Position numbers and translations under genes: made by a program. From an uncultured Alphaproteobacteria bacterium (GTDB lineage: Bacteria; Pseudomonadota; Alphaproteobacteria; Puniceispirillales; Puniceispirillaceae): a DNA stretch of 64,000 nucleotides. The notes beneath the pieces are model-generated. The model made no database searches and was not told the DNA's origin. It saw only the letters and a list, made by a program, of their open reading frames with translations. Positions 52,349-60,962 of this stretch are shown here, piece by piece. The stretch's first letter is position 1; each line of letters starts with the position of its first letter. The DNA lies in NCBI GenBank assembly GCA_937924895.1, contig CALEYP010000096.1, positions 1 through 64,000 on the forward strand. The letters are read 5' to 3'.

Positions 52349-54169
52349 ATGACCCACGCATTGCGCAATATTGCCATCATTGCTCACGTTGACCATGGTA
52401 AAACAACGCTAATCGACTCGCTCATGAAGCAAAGCGGGATGTTCCGCTCTAACCAGCAAGTTGAAGAGCGGTTGATGGATTCAGGTGATCTCGAAAAGGA
52501 AAGAGGGATTACCATTCTGGCAAAGCCAACTTCTATCATGTGGCAAGAGACACGGATTAACATCATTGATACACCAGGCCACGCCGATTTTGGCGGTGAG
52601 GTCGAGCGTGTGTTGCATATGGCTGATGGTGTGATTTTGCTTACTGATGCTGCTGAAGGTCCTATGCCACAAACCAAATTCGTGCTTGGTAAGGCGCTCA
52701 AGCAAGGGCTGAAGCCTATTGTTATCATCAATAAGGTTGACCGCCCGGATGGTCGCCCAGAAGAGGTGGTTGATGAAGTTTTTGATTTGTTTGTCGCCTT
52801 GGATGCTAATGAGGAACAGCTCGATTTCCCCATTCTTTATGCCTCTGGCCGTGATGGTTGGTGTGTGCGCTCGCTAGATGATGCGCGCGAGTCACTCAAC
52901 CCGCTGCTTGACCTTGTGATCTCGCACGTGCCGGCGCCGAATTTGGATGCTGAGGCACCATTTGCCATGTTGGCAACCTTGCTTGATTCTGATCAATATT
53001 TGGGCCGCTGTTTGACAGGCCGCGTGGTGCAAGGCAAGGCCCGCGTCAATGAGGCCGTCCATGCTGTGAATCTTGACGGTAAAGTCGTAGAAGCAGGGCG
53101 CTTGACAAAATTATTGCGATTTGAAGGCACAGACCGCGTGCCTGTAGAAGAGGTGCAAGCTGGTGATATTATCTGTATCGCCGGCCTTGCTGTGGCATCT
53201 GTATCAGACACAATTGCGACAAAAGATGTGACAACACCGCTCCAATCAACGCCCATTGACCCGCCAACTATGGCAGTGACAATCACCGTGAATGACTCGC
53301 CACTTGCGGGTCGTGAAGGCTCCAAGGTGACATCAACCTTGATCAGAGAGCGCCTTTTGGCCGAGGCCGAAGTGAATGTGGCGATTACATTCCAAGAGAG
53401 TGATGGCAAAGATTCCTTTGAGATTGGTGGCAGAGGCGAATTGCAGCTTGGTGTGTTGATTGAAACCATGCGCCGCGAAGGCTTTGAGATGACAGTCTCG
53501 CGCCCGAATGTCCTGTTACAGCGTGATGATAACGGCCAATTGCAAGAGCCTATCGAAGAAGTCACCATTGATGTGGATGAAGAGTTTGCCAGCACTGTGA
53601 TTGATGGCATGAACAGACGCAAAGCGGAAATGGTGGATATGCGCACCGCTGGCGCTGGTAAAACAAGATTGCTTTTCCATGCCCCATCACGTGGCCTAAT
53701 CGGGTATCAGTCACGCTTTTTAACAGCCACCAGAGGCACCGGCGTTATGAACCGTATTTTCCATGATTACGCGCCTTATAAAGGCGATATACAAGGGCGT
53801 CATAATGGTGTGCTTGTCTCAAATGACCAAGGCGCCGCTGTGGCCTATGCCTTGTTCAATCTGCAAGAACGTGGCGTGATGTTCATTGACCCGCAAGAAG
53901 CTGTGTATCAAGGCATGGTCATTGGTGAGAATTCACGAGATAATGACCTAGATGTGAATGTGCTGAAGGGTAAAAAGCTGACAAATGTGCGGGCTTCTGG
54001 GTCTGATGAAGCGACGATTTTGACGCCGCCACGCCGCATGTCGCTTGAAGAAATGATGGCTTACATCAATGAAGATGAGCTTTTGGAAGTAACGCCAGAC
54101 TCATTGCGCTTGCGGAAACGTTTCTTGTTGCCGCATGAACGTAAACGGGCTGCACGAAGCTCTGCTTAA
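52349..54169 (+). CDS. typA: Ribosome-associated GTPase TypA/BipA
   Basis: A 606-residue translational GTPase needed for ribosome assembly or function under stress. G1 AHVDHGKTTL, G2 region ERGITILAKPTSI, G3 DTPGHADFGGEVER and G4 NKVDRPDGRP are all present, then the beta-barrel domain, EF-G-like domains (FEIGGRGELQLGVLIETMRREGFE) and the BipA-specific C-terminus (VLKGKKLTNVRASGSDEA, RRMSLEEMMAYINEDELLEVTP). The end at LRKRFLLPHERKRAARS is normal. A strong bidirectional terminator follows. Confidence 0.97.
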   Translation: MTHALRNIAIIAHVDHGKTTLIDSLMKQSGMFRSNQQVEERLMDSGDLEKERGITILAKPTSIMWQETRINIIDTPGHADFGGEVERVLHMADGVILLTDAAEGPMPQTKFVLGKALKQGLKPIVIINKVDRPDGRPEEVVDEVFDLFVALDANEEQLDFPILYASGRDGWCVRSLDDARESLNPLLDLVISHVPAPNLDAEAPFAMLATLLDSDQYLGRCLTGRVVQGKARVNEAVHAVNLDGKVVEAGRLTKLLRFEGTDRVPVEEVQAGDIICIAGLAVASVSDTIATKDVTTPLQSTPIDPPTMAVTITVNDSPLAGREGSKVTSTLIRERLLAEAEVNVAITFQESDGKDSFEIGGRGELQLGVLIETMRREGFEMTVSRPNVLLQRDDNGQLQEPIEEVTIDVDEEFASTVIDGMNRRKAEMVDMRTAGAGKTRLLFHAPSRGLIGYQSRFLTATRGTGVMNRIFHDYAPYKGDIQGRHNGVLVSNDQGAAVAYALFNLQERGVMFIDPQEAVYQGMVIGENSRDNDLDVNVLKGKKLTNVRASGSDEATILTPPRRMSLEEMMAYINEDELLEVTPDSLRLRKRFLLPHERKRAARSSA

Positions 54170-54180
54170 TAGATTTAAAA

Positions 54181-54215
54181 AAACACCCTAACGGAACCAT
54201 CGTTAGGGTGTTTTT
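54181..54215. terminator. Bidirectional terminator between typA and the aldehyde dehydrogenase gene
   Basis: A perfect 13-bp stem, AAACACCCTAACG (54181-54193) with CGTTAGGGTGTTT (54201-54213), loop GAACCAT, T-rich on both strands. It serves both convergent genes. Confidence 0.92.
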
Positions 54216-54242
54216 GTATCACGATCTTTTTGGCGCTTATGC

Positions 54243-55691
54243 TTAGTCCGGCATGCCTGCAGACAAGCCAATATAAGATGTTTTGACGCTGGTATAGAAC
54301 TCAATGGCGCTCCGCCCTTGTTCTCTGACCCCGTAAGAGGAGCTGCCGCGTCCGCCAAATGGTACATGATAATCTGTGCCAGCTGTTGGCAAATTCACCA
54401 TCGCCACACCTGTCTTCACATTACGACGGAAATGAGATGCTCTGGCATGCGATTGCGTCATGATGCCAGCGGTGAGGCCAAAGGGTGTATCATTCGCGAT
54501 ATGCAAAGCTTCTTCATAGCTGCCTGCAGAGATGAGGCATGTGATAGGACCAAACATCTCTTCCCGGTTTGGGGTGGCTTGATTATCAAGGCCATCAATG
54601 ATGGTTGGCGCCATATAATGGCCCTCTGTTGGCTGAGATAAAATGGTTCCGCCAGTGAGGATGTCACCACCTTCTGATTTTGCAATTTCAAGATAACGTA
54701 AATTACCGTCAAGCTGACCGGCGCTAACGCAAGGGCCCATTTGTGTGCCCTCCGCAAGGGCGTGGCCGACCTTTAAGGCCTCTGTTGCTGAGACAAACGC
54801 CTCTGTAAAGGCAGCTTTGACTTTGTCATGTACAATCAAACGAGATGAGGCGGTACATTTCTGGCCAGTGCCACCAAAAGCACCATTCACAGCACAGGCA
54901 ACAGCCAAATCCAAATCACAATCATCCATGATCACAAGCGGGTTCTTTGACCCCATTTCCATTTGTAATTTGGTGAGGTTCGGCGCTGCAGCGGCTGCGA
55001 TGTCTTTCCCCACTTCCAAAGAGCCGGTAAAGCTGATGGCATTGATGTGCGGATGCGAGGCGATGGCATTGCCAATTTCAGTCCCTGAGCCCATCACAAG
55101 ATTAAACAAGCCAGCTGGTAAATCTTGCTTGGCGATAATTTCTGTCAACGCGACTGCGCTAGCAGGTACCAAATTAGCTGGCTTCCAAATCACGGCATTG
55201 CCAAAAGCTAAGGCAGGGGCAATTTTCCATACAGCAGTTGCGGTTGGGAAATTCCAAGGTGAGATGATAGCAACAACACCTACAGCTTCACGGCGTACAT
55301 CAATTTCAATATTGGGGCGCACAGAATCCGCATTCTCGCCCAATTGACGAAGTGTTTCTGCTGCAAAATAGGTAAAGAATTGCCCCGCGCGATATACCTC
55401 GCCCTTGCCTTCCGCCAACGGTTTTCCCTCTTCACGGGATAGCAACTCGCCTAATTCGGCTGACCGGGCCATCAGCTCATTCCCAATAGCCATGAGGGCA
55501 TTATAGCGGGCTTCTAGTCCTGTCTGGGCCCAGATGGCTTGGGCTGAATGTGCGGCGGCAATGGCATCCTCTAGATCATTGCGGCTGGCTTGGGCAAAGT
55601 CACCAATCACATCGCTTACATCTGAGGGGTTGATGTTAGTAATGGCAGAACTGCCATCACGCCATTCACCGGCAATAAAATTCTGTTTCAT
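54243..55691 (-). CDS. NAD(P)-dependent aldehyde dehydrogenase, 2,5-dioxovalerate (KGSA) dehydrogenase-like
   Basis: A 482-residue ALDH. It has IISPWNFPTATAVWKIAPALAFGNAVIWKPA (coenzyme fold), ISFTGSLEVGKDI, the general base glutamate in LQMEMGSKNPL, the catalytic cysteine in GGTGQKCTASSRL, and EEMFGPITCL. The start MKQNFIAGEWRDG at 55691 follows GTAGGAG; the frame is open further upstream. Sequence style fits alpha-ketoglutarate semialdehyde dehydrogenase, but no sugar acid or hydroxyproline genes are adjacent, so the aldehyde is uncertain. It is divergent from hflX. Confidence 0.88.
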   Translation of the reverse strand: MKQNFIAGEWRDGSSAITNINPSDVSDVIGDFAQASRNDLEDAIAAAHSAQAIWAQTGLEARYNALMAIGNELMARSAELGELLSREEGKPLAEGKGEVYRAGQFFTYFAAETLRQLGENADSVRPNIEIDVRREAVGVVAIISPWNFPTATAVWKIAPALAFGNAVIWKPANLVPASAVALTEIIAKQDLPAGLFNLVMGSGTEIGNAIASHPHINAISFTGSLEVGKDIAAAAAPNLTKLQMEMGSKNPLVIMDDCDLDLAVACAVNGAFGGTGQKCTASSRLIVHDKVKAAFTEAFVSATEALKVGHALAEGTQMGPCVSAGQLDGNLRYLEIAKSEGGDILTGGTILSQPTEGHYMAPTIIDGLDNQATPNREEMFGPITCLISAGSYEEALHIANDTPFGLTAGIMTQSHARASHFRRNVKTGVAMVNLPTAGTDYHVPFGGRGSSSYGVREQGRSAIEFYTSVKTSYIGLSAGMPD

Positions 55692-55844
55692 AAAAACTCC
55701 TACTTTTGCGCTTGGCACACTCTGGTCTATCGTTTGGCAAGGCGTCAACCTGTTTTTCCACAACTGGTCGCAAGTGCTTGACTTCTGTTTGTAACATGTC
55801 GATATCAACCACAGACCGCGCATCTGACAAAAAGGAAAGCCTCG

Positions 55845-57158
55845 TTGGGGACTGATTATTTTGACCATAGTGAGACACCGCAACAAGCGCTTGTCATTCA
55901 GCCGCATATTCGTAGTTGGCGCCTGCCACGCGAGGCTGATGTGATGCTTGATGAGGCTGTTGGATTGGCAGAGGCCATTTCCCTTGATGTCGTATATGGC
56001 GATATTGTTTCATTATCAGCGCCGCAAGCATCAACGTTTCTGCGCGCTGGTCAATGTGAACGTATCTCAGAGATTGCGGAGGATTATGATCATCCTTTGG
56101 TGATCATCAATGCCAGCCTATCCCCTGTTCAACAGCGTAACCTGGAAAATAAGCTATCTTGTAAAGTGATTGACCGCACAGCGCTTATTCTTGAGATTTT
56201 CGGTGCCCGCGCTCAAACCCATGCTGGGCGATTGCAAGTCGAATTAGCCGCCATGATGTTTCAGCGATCACGATTGGTCCGCAGCTGGACACACTTGGAA
56301 AGACAGCGCGGCGGTGGCGGGTTTCTTGGTGGGCCAGGGGAGCGCCAAATTGAACTTGATCGCCGGATGCTGATGGATCGTGTTGTCCGTATCAAAGCAG
56401 AATTGAAAGAGGTGGAACGCACGAGGCATCTCCAACGTCGTAACCGGACGAGAGGTGAGACGCCAACTATCGCGCTTGTTGGTTACACTAATGCTGGGAA
56501 ATCAACCTTGTTTAACGCGCTGACAGGGGCAGGCGTGCTATCAAAGGATATGTTATTTGCCACCTTGGATCCGACCATGCGCCATGTGTCTTTGCCATCT
56601 GGGCGCCCCATTGTCTTAGCCGATACGGTAGGGTTTATCAGCCAGTTGCCAACAGAGCTCATTGAAGCCTTCAAATCAACCTTGGAAGAGGTGGTAGAGG
56701 CTGATTTATTACTTCATGTGCATGATAGTGCGTCACCGATGCTCTTTGAAGAGGCTGATGATGTCAGACAAGTATTGCTAGATTTAGGGCTCTCAGAAGA
56801 ACGGCTCGAAACAGACCTGATTCACGTGATGAATAAGCAGGATAAGTTAGATGAAGAATTGGCCGAGGCCATCGCTCATCACTATCCCACAGCTGTCTAT
56901 AGCTCAGCGATTGCTGAGCATGGCGCTGATAAATTAATTGAAGCGATTGAAGAGAGGTTGGCCCAAGGGGCGATAATCTGTGAGCTGATCCTGCCGCCTC
57001 ATGCGGGTCAGGCCCGGGCATGGTTGCATCAAAGAGGCGAGGTATTACGTTCATCCTTTGATGATGCCGGGCAAGAAATGATGGAAGTTTCGCTCACTCA
57101 GGCCGATCATGCCCGCTTCACTAAGCAATTCCCAGATTTGGCAAAGCGCACAAGCTAA
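55845..57158 (+). CDS. hflX: HflX-type ribosome-splitting GTPase
   Basis: A 437-residue GTPase of the HflX family. The N-terminal domain includes INASLSPVQQRNLENKLSCKVIDRTALILEIF and the glycine-rich GGGGFLGGPGERQIELDRR loop; the GTPase domain has G1 GYTNAGKSTLFNAL, G2/G3 region FATLDPTMRHVSL and LADTVGFISQLP, and G4 MNKQD. The start is TTG 55845 preceded by AAAGGAAAGCC; no better in-frame ATG lies ahead of the conserved region. It is divergent from the aldehyde dehydrogenase gene. Confidence 0.92.
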   Translation: MGTDYFDHSETPQQALVIQPHIRSWRLPREADVMLDEAVGLAEAISLDVVYGDIVSLSAPQASTFLRAGQCERISEIAEDYDHPLVIINASLSPVQQRNLENKLSCKVIDRTALILEIFGARAQTHAGRLQVELAAMMFQRSRLVRSWTHLERQRGGGGFLGGPGERQIELDRRMLMDRVVRIKAELKEVERTRHLQRRNRTRGETPTIALVGYTNAGKSTLFNALTGAGVLSKDMLFATLDPTMRHVSLPSGRPIVLADTVGFISQLPTELIEAFKSTLEEVVEADLLLHVHDSASPMLFEEADDVRQVLLDLGLSEERLETDLIHVMNKQDKLDEELAEAIAHHYPTAVYSSAIAEHGADKLIEAIEERLAQGAIICELILPPHAGQARAWLHQRGEVLRSSFDDAGQEMMEVSLTQADHARFTKQFPDLAKRTS

Positions 57159-57168
57159 GTTGATTTGA

Positions 57169-57654
57169 TTAGTGCTTATGCTCGTGCTTATGCGCTTTAT
57201 GACTTGATTTATTGCCAAGCGGAATCGTCTTGGCGTTGAGTGTTTTCTTCCCAGCTTTTTCAAAGATGAGGGTAATCTCATAGCTCTGATCAAGGTTGAT
57301 CGGTTCCTGCAGTTGCATAAACATGAGATGGTCTGCGCCTTTTTTTAGGGTGACCATGCCGCCTGCTGGTATCGCTACACCATTTTCAAGAGGGCGCATT
57401 TTCATCACATCGCCGACGAGCTTCATTTCATGCAATTCGGCCTTGCCGGCAAAGCTGGCTTCGACACCGATCAAACGGTCATCTGTTTCGCTATGATTAT
57501 GAATGGTCACATAGCCGGCGGTTGCCCCCGCGCTTGGCGCTGTCGCCCGCAATTCAAGATCTGAAATCATGAGGCCATCCATCGCTCGTGCTGCAGAGAT
57601 ACAGATCACACTGAGTAAGATGATGGTTGCGAGATGTTTTACAGAAGCAAGCAT
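57169..57654 (-). CDS. Periplasmic PCu(A)C-type copper chaperone
   Basis: A 161-residue exported protein; leader MLASVKHLATIILLSVICIS, cut near AARA. It has the copper-binding pattern of the family: H75 and M77 (LHEM), M86, and H109-x-M111 (DHLMFM), which binds Cu(I) for cytochrome oxidase assembly. The tail is His/Lys-rich (SHKAHKHEHKH), a possible extra metal site. It is convergent with hflX with a 10-nt gap. Confidence 0.88.
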   Translation of the reverse strand: MLASVKHLATIILLSVICISAARAMDGLMISDLELRATAPSAGATAGYVTIHNHSETDDRLIGVEASFAGKAELHEMKLVGDVMKMRPLENGVAIPAGGMVTLKKGADHLMFMQLQEPINLDQSYEITLIFEKAGKKTLNAKTIPLGNKSSHKAHKHEHKH

Positions 57655-57681
57655 GATACCCTCACTGATTGCGCTTGTTAA

Positions 57682-57711
57682 TTGGCGACGTCAAAGCGGT
57701 CATGTTATAAT
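57682..57711 (+). promoter_or_regulatory. Possible sigma-70 promoter of the SDR gene
   Basis: TTGGCG (57682-57687), an 18-nt spacer, then TATAAT (57706-57711), about 65 nt upstream of the SDR start. Confidence 0.4.
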
Positions 57712-57778
57712 TGCAATTCGCTAAGATCGCAAATATCAAGTGAAGACTATTTTACAAGTTACAAAAGAGGTCATTATC

Positions 57779-58612
57779 GTGAGCCAATCTATCCTTATTA
57801 CAGGCTGTTCATCAGGCATTGGACTAGATGCCGCCTTGACCTTATCACAGCGCGGTTGGCGCGTTTTTGCGTCATGTCGAACCGAGGCAGATGTGTCACG
57901 CATGAGGGATGAGTTCGGCTTGGAATCCGTGCGTATTGACTATGAAGTACAAGAAACGATTGATGCCGGCTTGCAGCAGGTATTAGCCGCGACGGGTGGG
58001 CGTCTTGATGCCTTGTTCAATAATGGGGCCTATGCCATTCCTGGTGCGGTTGAAGATTTGCCGACTGATGCGCTGCGTCAGATATTTGAGGCTAATTTCT
58101 TTGGCTGGCACCATCTGACACGATTGGTGTTGCCTGTGATGCGCCAGCAAGGCCATGGCCGTATTTTGCAAAATTCATCCGTTCTAGGATTTGCTGCTTT
58201 GCGGTATCGCGGCGCCTATAATGCGACTAAATTTGCCTTGGAAGGGCTGACAGATACCTTGCGGCTTGAAATGGATCATCCCGATATTCATATCAGCCTG
58301 ATCGAACCTGGCCCGATCAGAACCAAAATCCGTGAAAATTCCGTGCCTCATTTCGAGAAATGGATCACAGTGAGGGGCTCAGCGCATGAACAGCTTTACC
58401 AAAAAGCGCTAATTCCGCGCCTCACAGCGATTAACCCACCCAAAGATATGTTTGAATTAGAGGCGGATGCTGTGACCAAAGATGTGATCCATGCGCTAGA
58501 GGCTCGACGCCCGCGCATTCGCTATCGTATCACCACGGCCACAAAATTGATGATGATCGCCAAGCGTCTCTTATCGTCGCGTCAGATGGACAAATTGGCA
58601 CATAGATTTTAA
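57779..58612 (+). CDS. Short-chain dehydrogenase/reductase
   Basis: A 277-residue SDR oxidoreductase. It has the cofactor motif TGCSSGIGLDAAL, the NNGAYAIPG segment, the active serine in LQNSSVLGF, and Y-x3-K in YNATKFALEGL. The first basic residue after beta2 (CRTE) suggests NADP preference. GTG 57779 (reading VSQSILITGC) is chosen because AGAGG precedes it; a GTG at 57740 is the alternative. The substrate is unknown and the neighbours give no clue. Confidence 0.85.
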   Translation: MSQSILITGCSSGIGLDAALTLSQRGWRVFASCRTEADVSRMRDEFGLESVRIDYEVQETIDAGLQQVLAATGGRLDALFNNGAYAIPGAVEDLPTDALRQIFEANFFGWHHLTRLVLPVMRQQGHGRILQNSSVLGFAALRYRGAYNATKFALEGLTDTLRLEMDHPDIHISLIEPGPIRTKIRENSVPHFEKWITVRGSAHEQLYQKALIPRLTAINPPKDMFELEADAVTKDVIHALEARRPRIRYRITTATKLMMIAKRLLSSRQMDKLAHRF

Positions 58613-58621
58613 ATTTCACCT

Positions 58622-58633
58622 GTAGCATGCTAC
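58622..58633 (+). promoter_or_regulatory. Perfect 12-bp palindrome upstream of the persulfide dioxygenase-rhodanese gene
   Basis: GTAGCATGCTAC, 38 nt before the ATG and overlapping a possible -10 box (TACTAT at 58631-58636). It is a candidate operator for a sulfide- or persulfide-responsive repressor. Confidence 0.35.
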
Positions 58634-58670
58634 TATCGAGGAAAAGTGATATTCACATTCAGGGGGTTTT

Positions 58671-59705
58671 ATGATGATTTTTCGCCAGTTATTTGAACCG
58701 GTCTCATCAACCTATACCTATCTTATCGCTAGCCGCCATGGTGGAGAAGCGCTTTTGATTGATCCGGTTTTAGAAAAGACTGACCGGTATCTAAAATTAT
58801 TAGAAGAGCTTGATCTGAAATTGGTGAAGGTCATTGACACCCATGTGCATGCCGATCATATCACAGCAATGGCAGCGTTACGCGACCATACGAATTGTGT
58901 CACAGTGATGGGAGAGCAAAGCCCGGTTGATGTTGTGTCAATGCGTGTGACAGATGGTGAACGCGTCACCATCGAAGGCATTAATATGACAGCGCTTTAT
59001 ACGCCTGGTCATACCGATGATAGCTATTGTTTCTTGATGGATGATCGCATTTTCACAGGGGATACCTTGCTTATTCGTGGGACAGGTCGCACTGATTTCC
59101 AAAATGGCTCACCAGATGACCAGTATGAATCATTATTTGGTCGCCTTTTAACATTGCCAGAGCACACTTTGGTCTATCCTGCCCATGATTATAAGGGGGA
59201 TATGGTGTCAACGATCGGCGAAGAAAAAGCGCATAATCCGCGCCTGCAAGTTACCTCAAAGCAAGCCTATATTGATTTGATGAATAGCTTGAATTTGCCA
59301 AACCCAAAAATGATGGATGTGGCTGTGCCTGAGAATATCAAGATGGGTATCGCACTTGATGCCCAGCGTCAGGTAAATTCAATTGATGTCACCAAGCTCG
59401 CGTCTATGCCAGCTGATGATTATGTCCTGATTGATTTACGTGAAGATGGCGAGATAGCCCGCCACGGTGCTATTCAAGGAGCGATTCATACCCCTTATGC
59501 GCAATTAGCCAATCATATGGCGGCGCTGTCATCTTATGGTAGCAAGCCTGTTATCTTCTATTGTGCCGCAGGTGAGCGGTCTGCCATGGCAGTGAATTTG
59601 GCAACTAATCAGGGGCTATCAAATATTGCCCATGTGCCCGGCGGGTTCCAAGCCTGGGTGGCAGAGGGGCTGCCTTATCACAAGCCGCAAGGCCATCATC
59701 ATTAA
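58671..59705 (+). CDS. Persulfide dioxygenase-rhodanese fusion (ETHE1-like)
   Basis: A 344-residue two-domain protein. Residues 1-235 form a metallo-beta-lactamase-fold persulfide dioxygenase: H58-x-H60-x-D62-H63 (THVHADH), H114 (TPGHTDDSY), D131, H172 (YPAHDYKG), and the hallmark GRTDFQNGS that marks glutathione persulfide dioxygenases over glyoxalase II. Residues about 240-335 are a rhodanese domain with active cysteine C298 (FYCAAGERS). Such fusions oxidise GSSH to sulfite and exchange sulfane sulfur with thiosulfate. It ends with HHH. Sulfite made here could be oxidised by SoeABC. Confidence 0.9.
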   Translation: MMIFRQLFEPVSSTYTYLIASRHGGEALLIDPVLEKTDRYLKLLEELDLKLVKVIDTHVHADHITAMAALRDHTNCVTVMGEQSPVDVVSMRVTDGERVTIEGINMTALYTPGHTDDSYCFLMDDRIFTGDTLLIRGTGRTDFQNGSPDDQYESLFGRLLTLPEHTLVYPAHDYKGDMVSTIGEEKAHNPRLQVTSKQAYIDLMNSLNLPNPKMMDVAVPENIKMGIALDAQRQVNSIDVTKLASMPADDYVLIDLREDGEIARHGAIQGAIHTPYAQLANHMAALSSYGSKPVIFYCAAGERSAMAVNLATNQGLSNIAHVPGGFQAWVAEGLPYHKPQGHHH

Positions 59706-59707
59706 TA

Positions 59708-59729
59708 AAAGGGCCCCGCAGGGCCCTTT
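59708..59729. terminator. Bidirectional terminator between the PDO-rhodanese and lldD genes
   Basis: AAAGGGCCC (59708-59716) pairs perfectly with GGGCCCTTT (59721-59729) around CGCA. A/T-rich flanks on both sides suit both convergent genes. Confidence 0.85.
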
Positions 59730-59733
59730 CTCA

Positions 59734-60879
59734 TTAGAATGGACTATGGCGAATAATATTGCGATTCACATTCTGAATATCGCGATGTCCACATAACGCC
59801 ATTGTCATATCCAGCTCTTTATGCAGGATCTCTAGGGCTTTTGTGACACCCGCTTTGCCATTGGCGCCAAGCCCATAGAGGAATGAGCGACCAATCAAAG
59901 TGCCCTTCGCCCCTAAGGCATAGGCTTTGAGAATATCTTGGCCAGACCGGATACCGCCATCCATCCAAACCTCGATGTCGTTACCCACGGCCTCTACAAT
60001 TTCTGGCAAGACAGCAATTGAGCTATCAGCACCATCTAACTGGCGCCCGCCATGGTTAGAGACAATAAGCGCATCAGCACCAGACGATACGGCCATTTTA
60101 GCGTCTTCAGTATCGAGAATACCTTTTATAATGAGCTTACCACCCCACCAGTCCTTGATGCGTTTGACATCATCCCAGTCAAGCTGCAGGTCAAATTGTT
60201 CAGACACCCAGCTGGAAAGAGAGGACATGTCAGAGACGCCTGTCACATGGCCGTGAATATTCCCAAATTGGCGGCGCTTTGTACCAAGCATGCCAAGGCA
60301 CCATCGTGGTTTGGTCGCCATATTCAGGATATTTTTCACAGTTAATTTTGGGGGTGCGCTGAGACCATTCTTTAAATCCTTGTGACGCTGGCCAAGGATC
60401 TGAAGATCTAGGGTCAGCATCAAGGCTGAACAACCGGCGGCTTTGGCACGTTCTACCAAGCGTTTTGAGTAATCATGATCACGCATCACATAAAGCTGAA
60501 ACCAAAAAGGTGCAGGGCTATGTTGTGCAATATCTTCAATCGAACAGATAGACATGGTCGAAAGTGTGAAAGGAATGCCAAATTCTGCAGCGGCTTGCGC
60601 CCCTAAAATTTCACCATCGGCATGTTGCATGCCAGTCAGGCCTGTTGGCGCAATCGCGGCTGGCATCGCGGCGTCTTGGCCAATCATCTTAACAGCTGTC
60701 GTGCGATTTGACATATCAACAGCGACACGCTGGCGAAGCGTTATTCTGTCAAAATCGCTTTCATTCTTGCGATAAGTTTGTTCTGTCCATGCCCCTGAAT
60801 CAGCATAGTCATAGAACATGCGCGGCACCCGCCGCTCTGCCTGTTTGCGTAAATCTTCAATGGTGGTGATAACGCTCAT
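59734..60879 (-). CDS. lldD: FMN-dependent L-lactate dehydrogenase/alpha-hydroxyacid oxidase
   Basis: A 381-residue FMN enzyme oxidising L-lactate (or a related 2-hydroxyacid) to the keto acid. It has RVPRMFYDYADSGAWTEQTYRKN, AIAPTGLTGMQHADGE, FQLYVMRD, the catalytic histidine in IVSNHGGRQLDGA and VWMDGGIRSGQDILKAYALGA. LldD is the commonest annotation; glycolate or mandelate oxidases share the fold. It is convergent with the PDO-rhodanese gene and followed by a shared terminator. Confidence 0.9.
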   Translation of the reverse strand: MSVITTIEDLRKQAERRVPRMFYDYADSGAWTEQTYRKNESDFDRITLRQRVAVDMSNRTTAVKMIGQDAAMPAAIAPTGLTGMQHADGEILGAQAAAEFGIPFTLSTMSICSIEDIAQHSPAPFWFQLYVMRDHDYSKRLVERAKAAGCSALMLTLDLQILGQRHKDLKNGLSAPPKLTVKNILNMATKPRWCLGMLGTKRRQFGNIHGHVTGVSDMSSLSSWVSEQFDLQLDWDDVKRIKDWWGGKLIIKGILDTEDAKMAVSSGADALIVSNHGGRQLDGADSSIAVLPEIVEAVGNDIEVWMDGGIRSGQDILKAYALGAKGTLIGRSFLYGLGANGKAGVTKALEILHKELDMTMALCGHRDIQNVNRNIIRHSPF

Positions 60880-60962
60880 CTTATCCGCCCTATTCTTATC
60901 AAGTGCTATGGGATTTATAACGTGATCACAGAGATTTGGCTAGCTAGGACGGATGTGGCAAA

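Noticed and set aside
52993..53646. 217-codon open frame on the minus strand inside typA
   Set aside because: Antisense shadow; Ser/Thr/Arg-rich translation with no recognisable domain.
54745..55347. 200-codon open frame on the plus strand inside the aldehyde dehydrogenase gene
   Set aside because: Antisense shadow of a well-supported enzyme gene with low-complexity composition.
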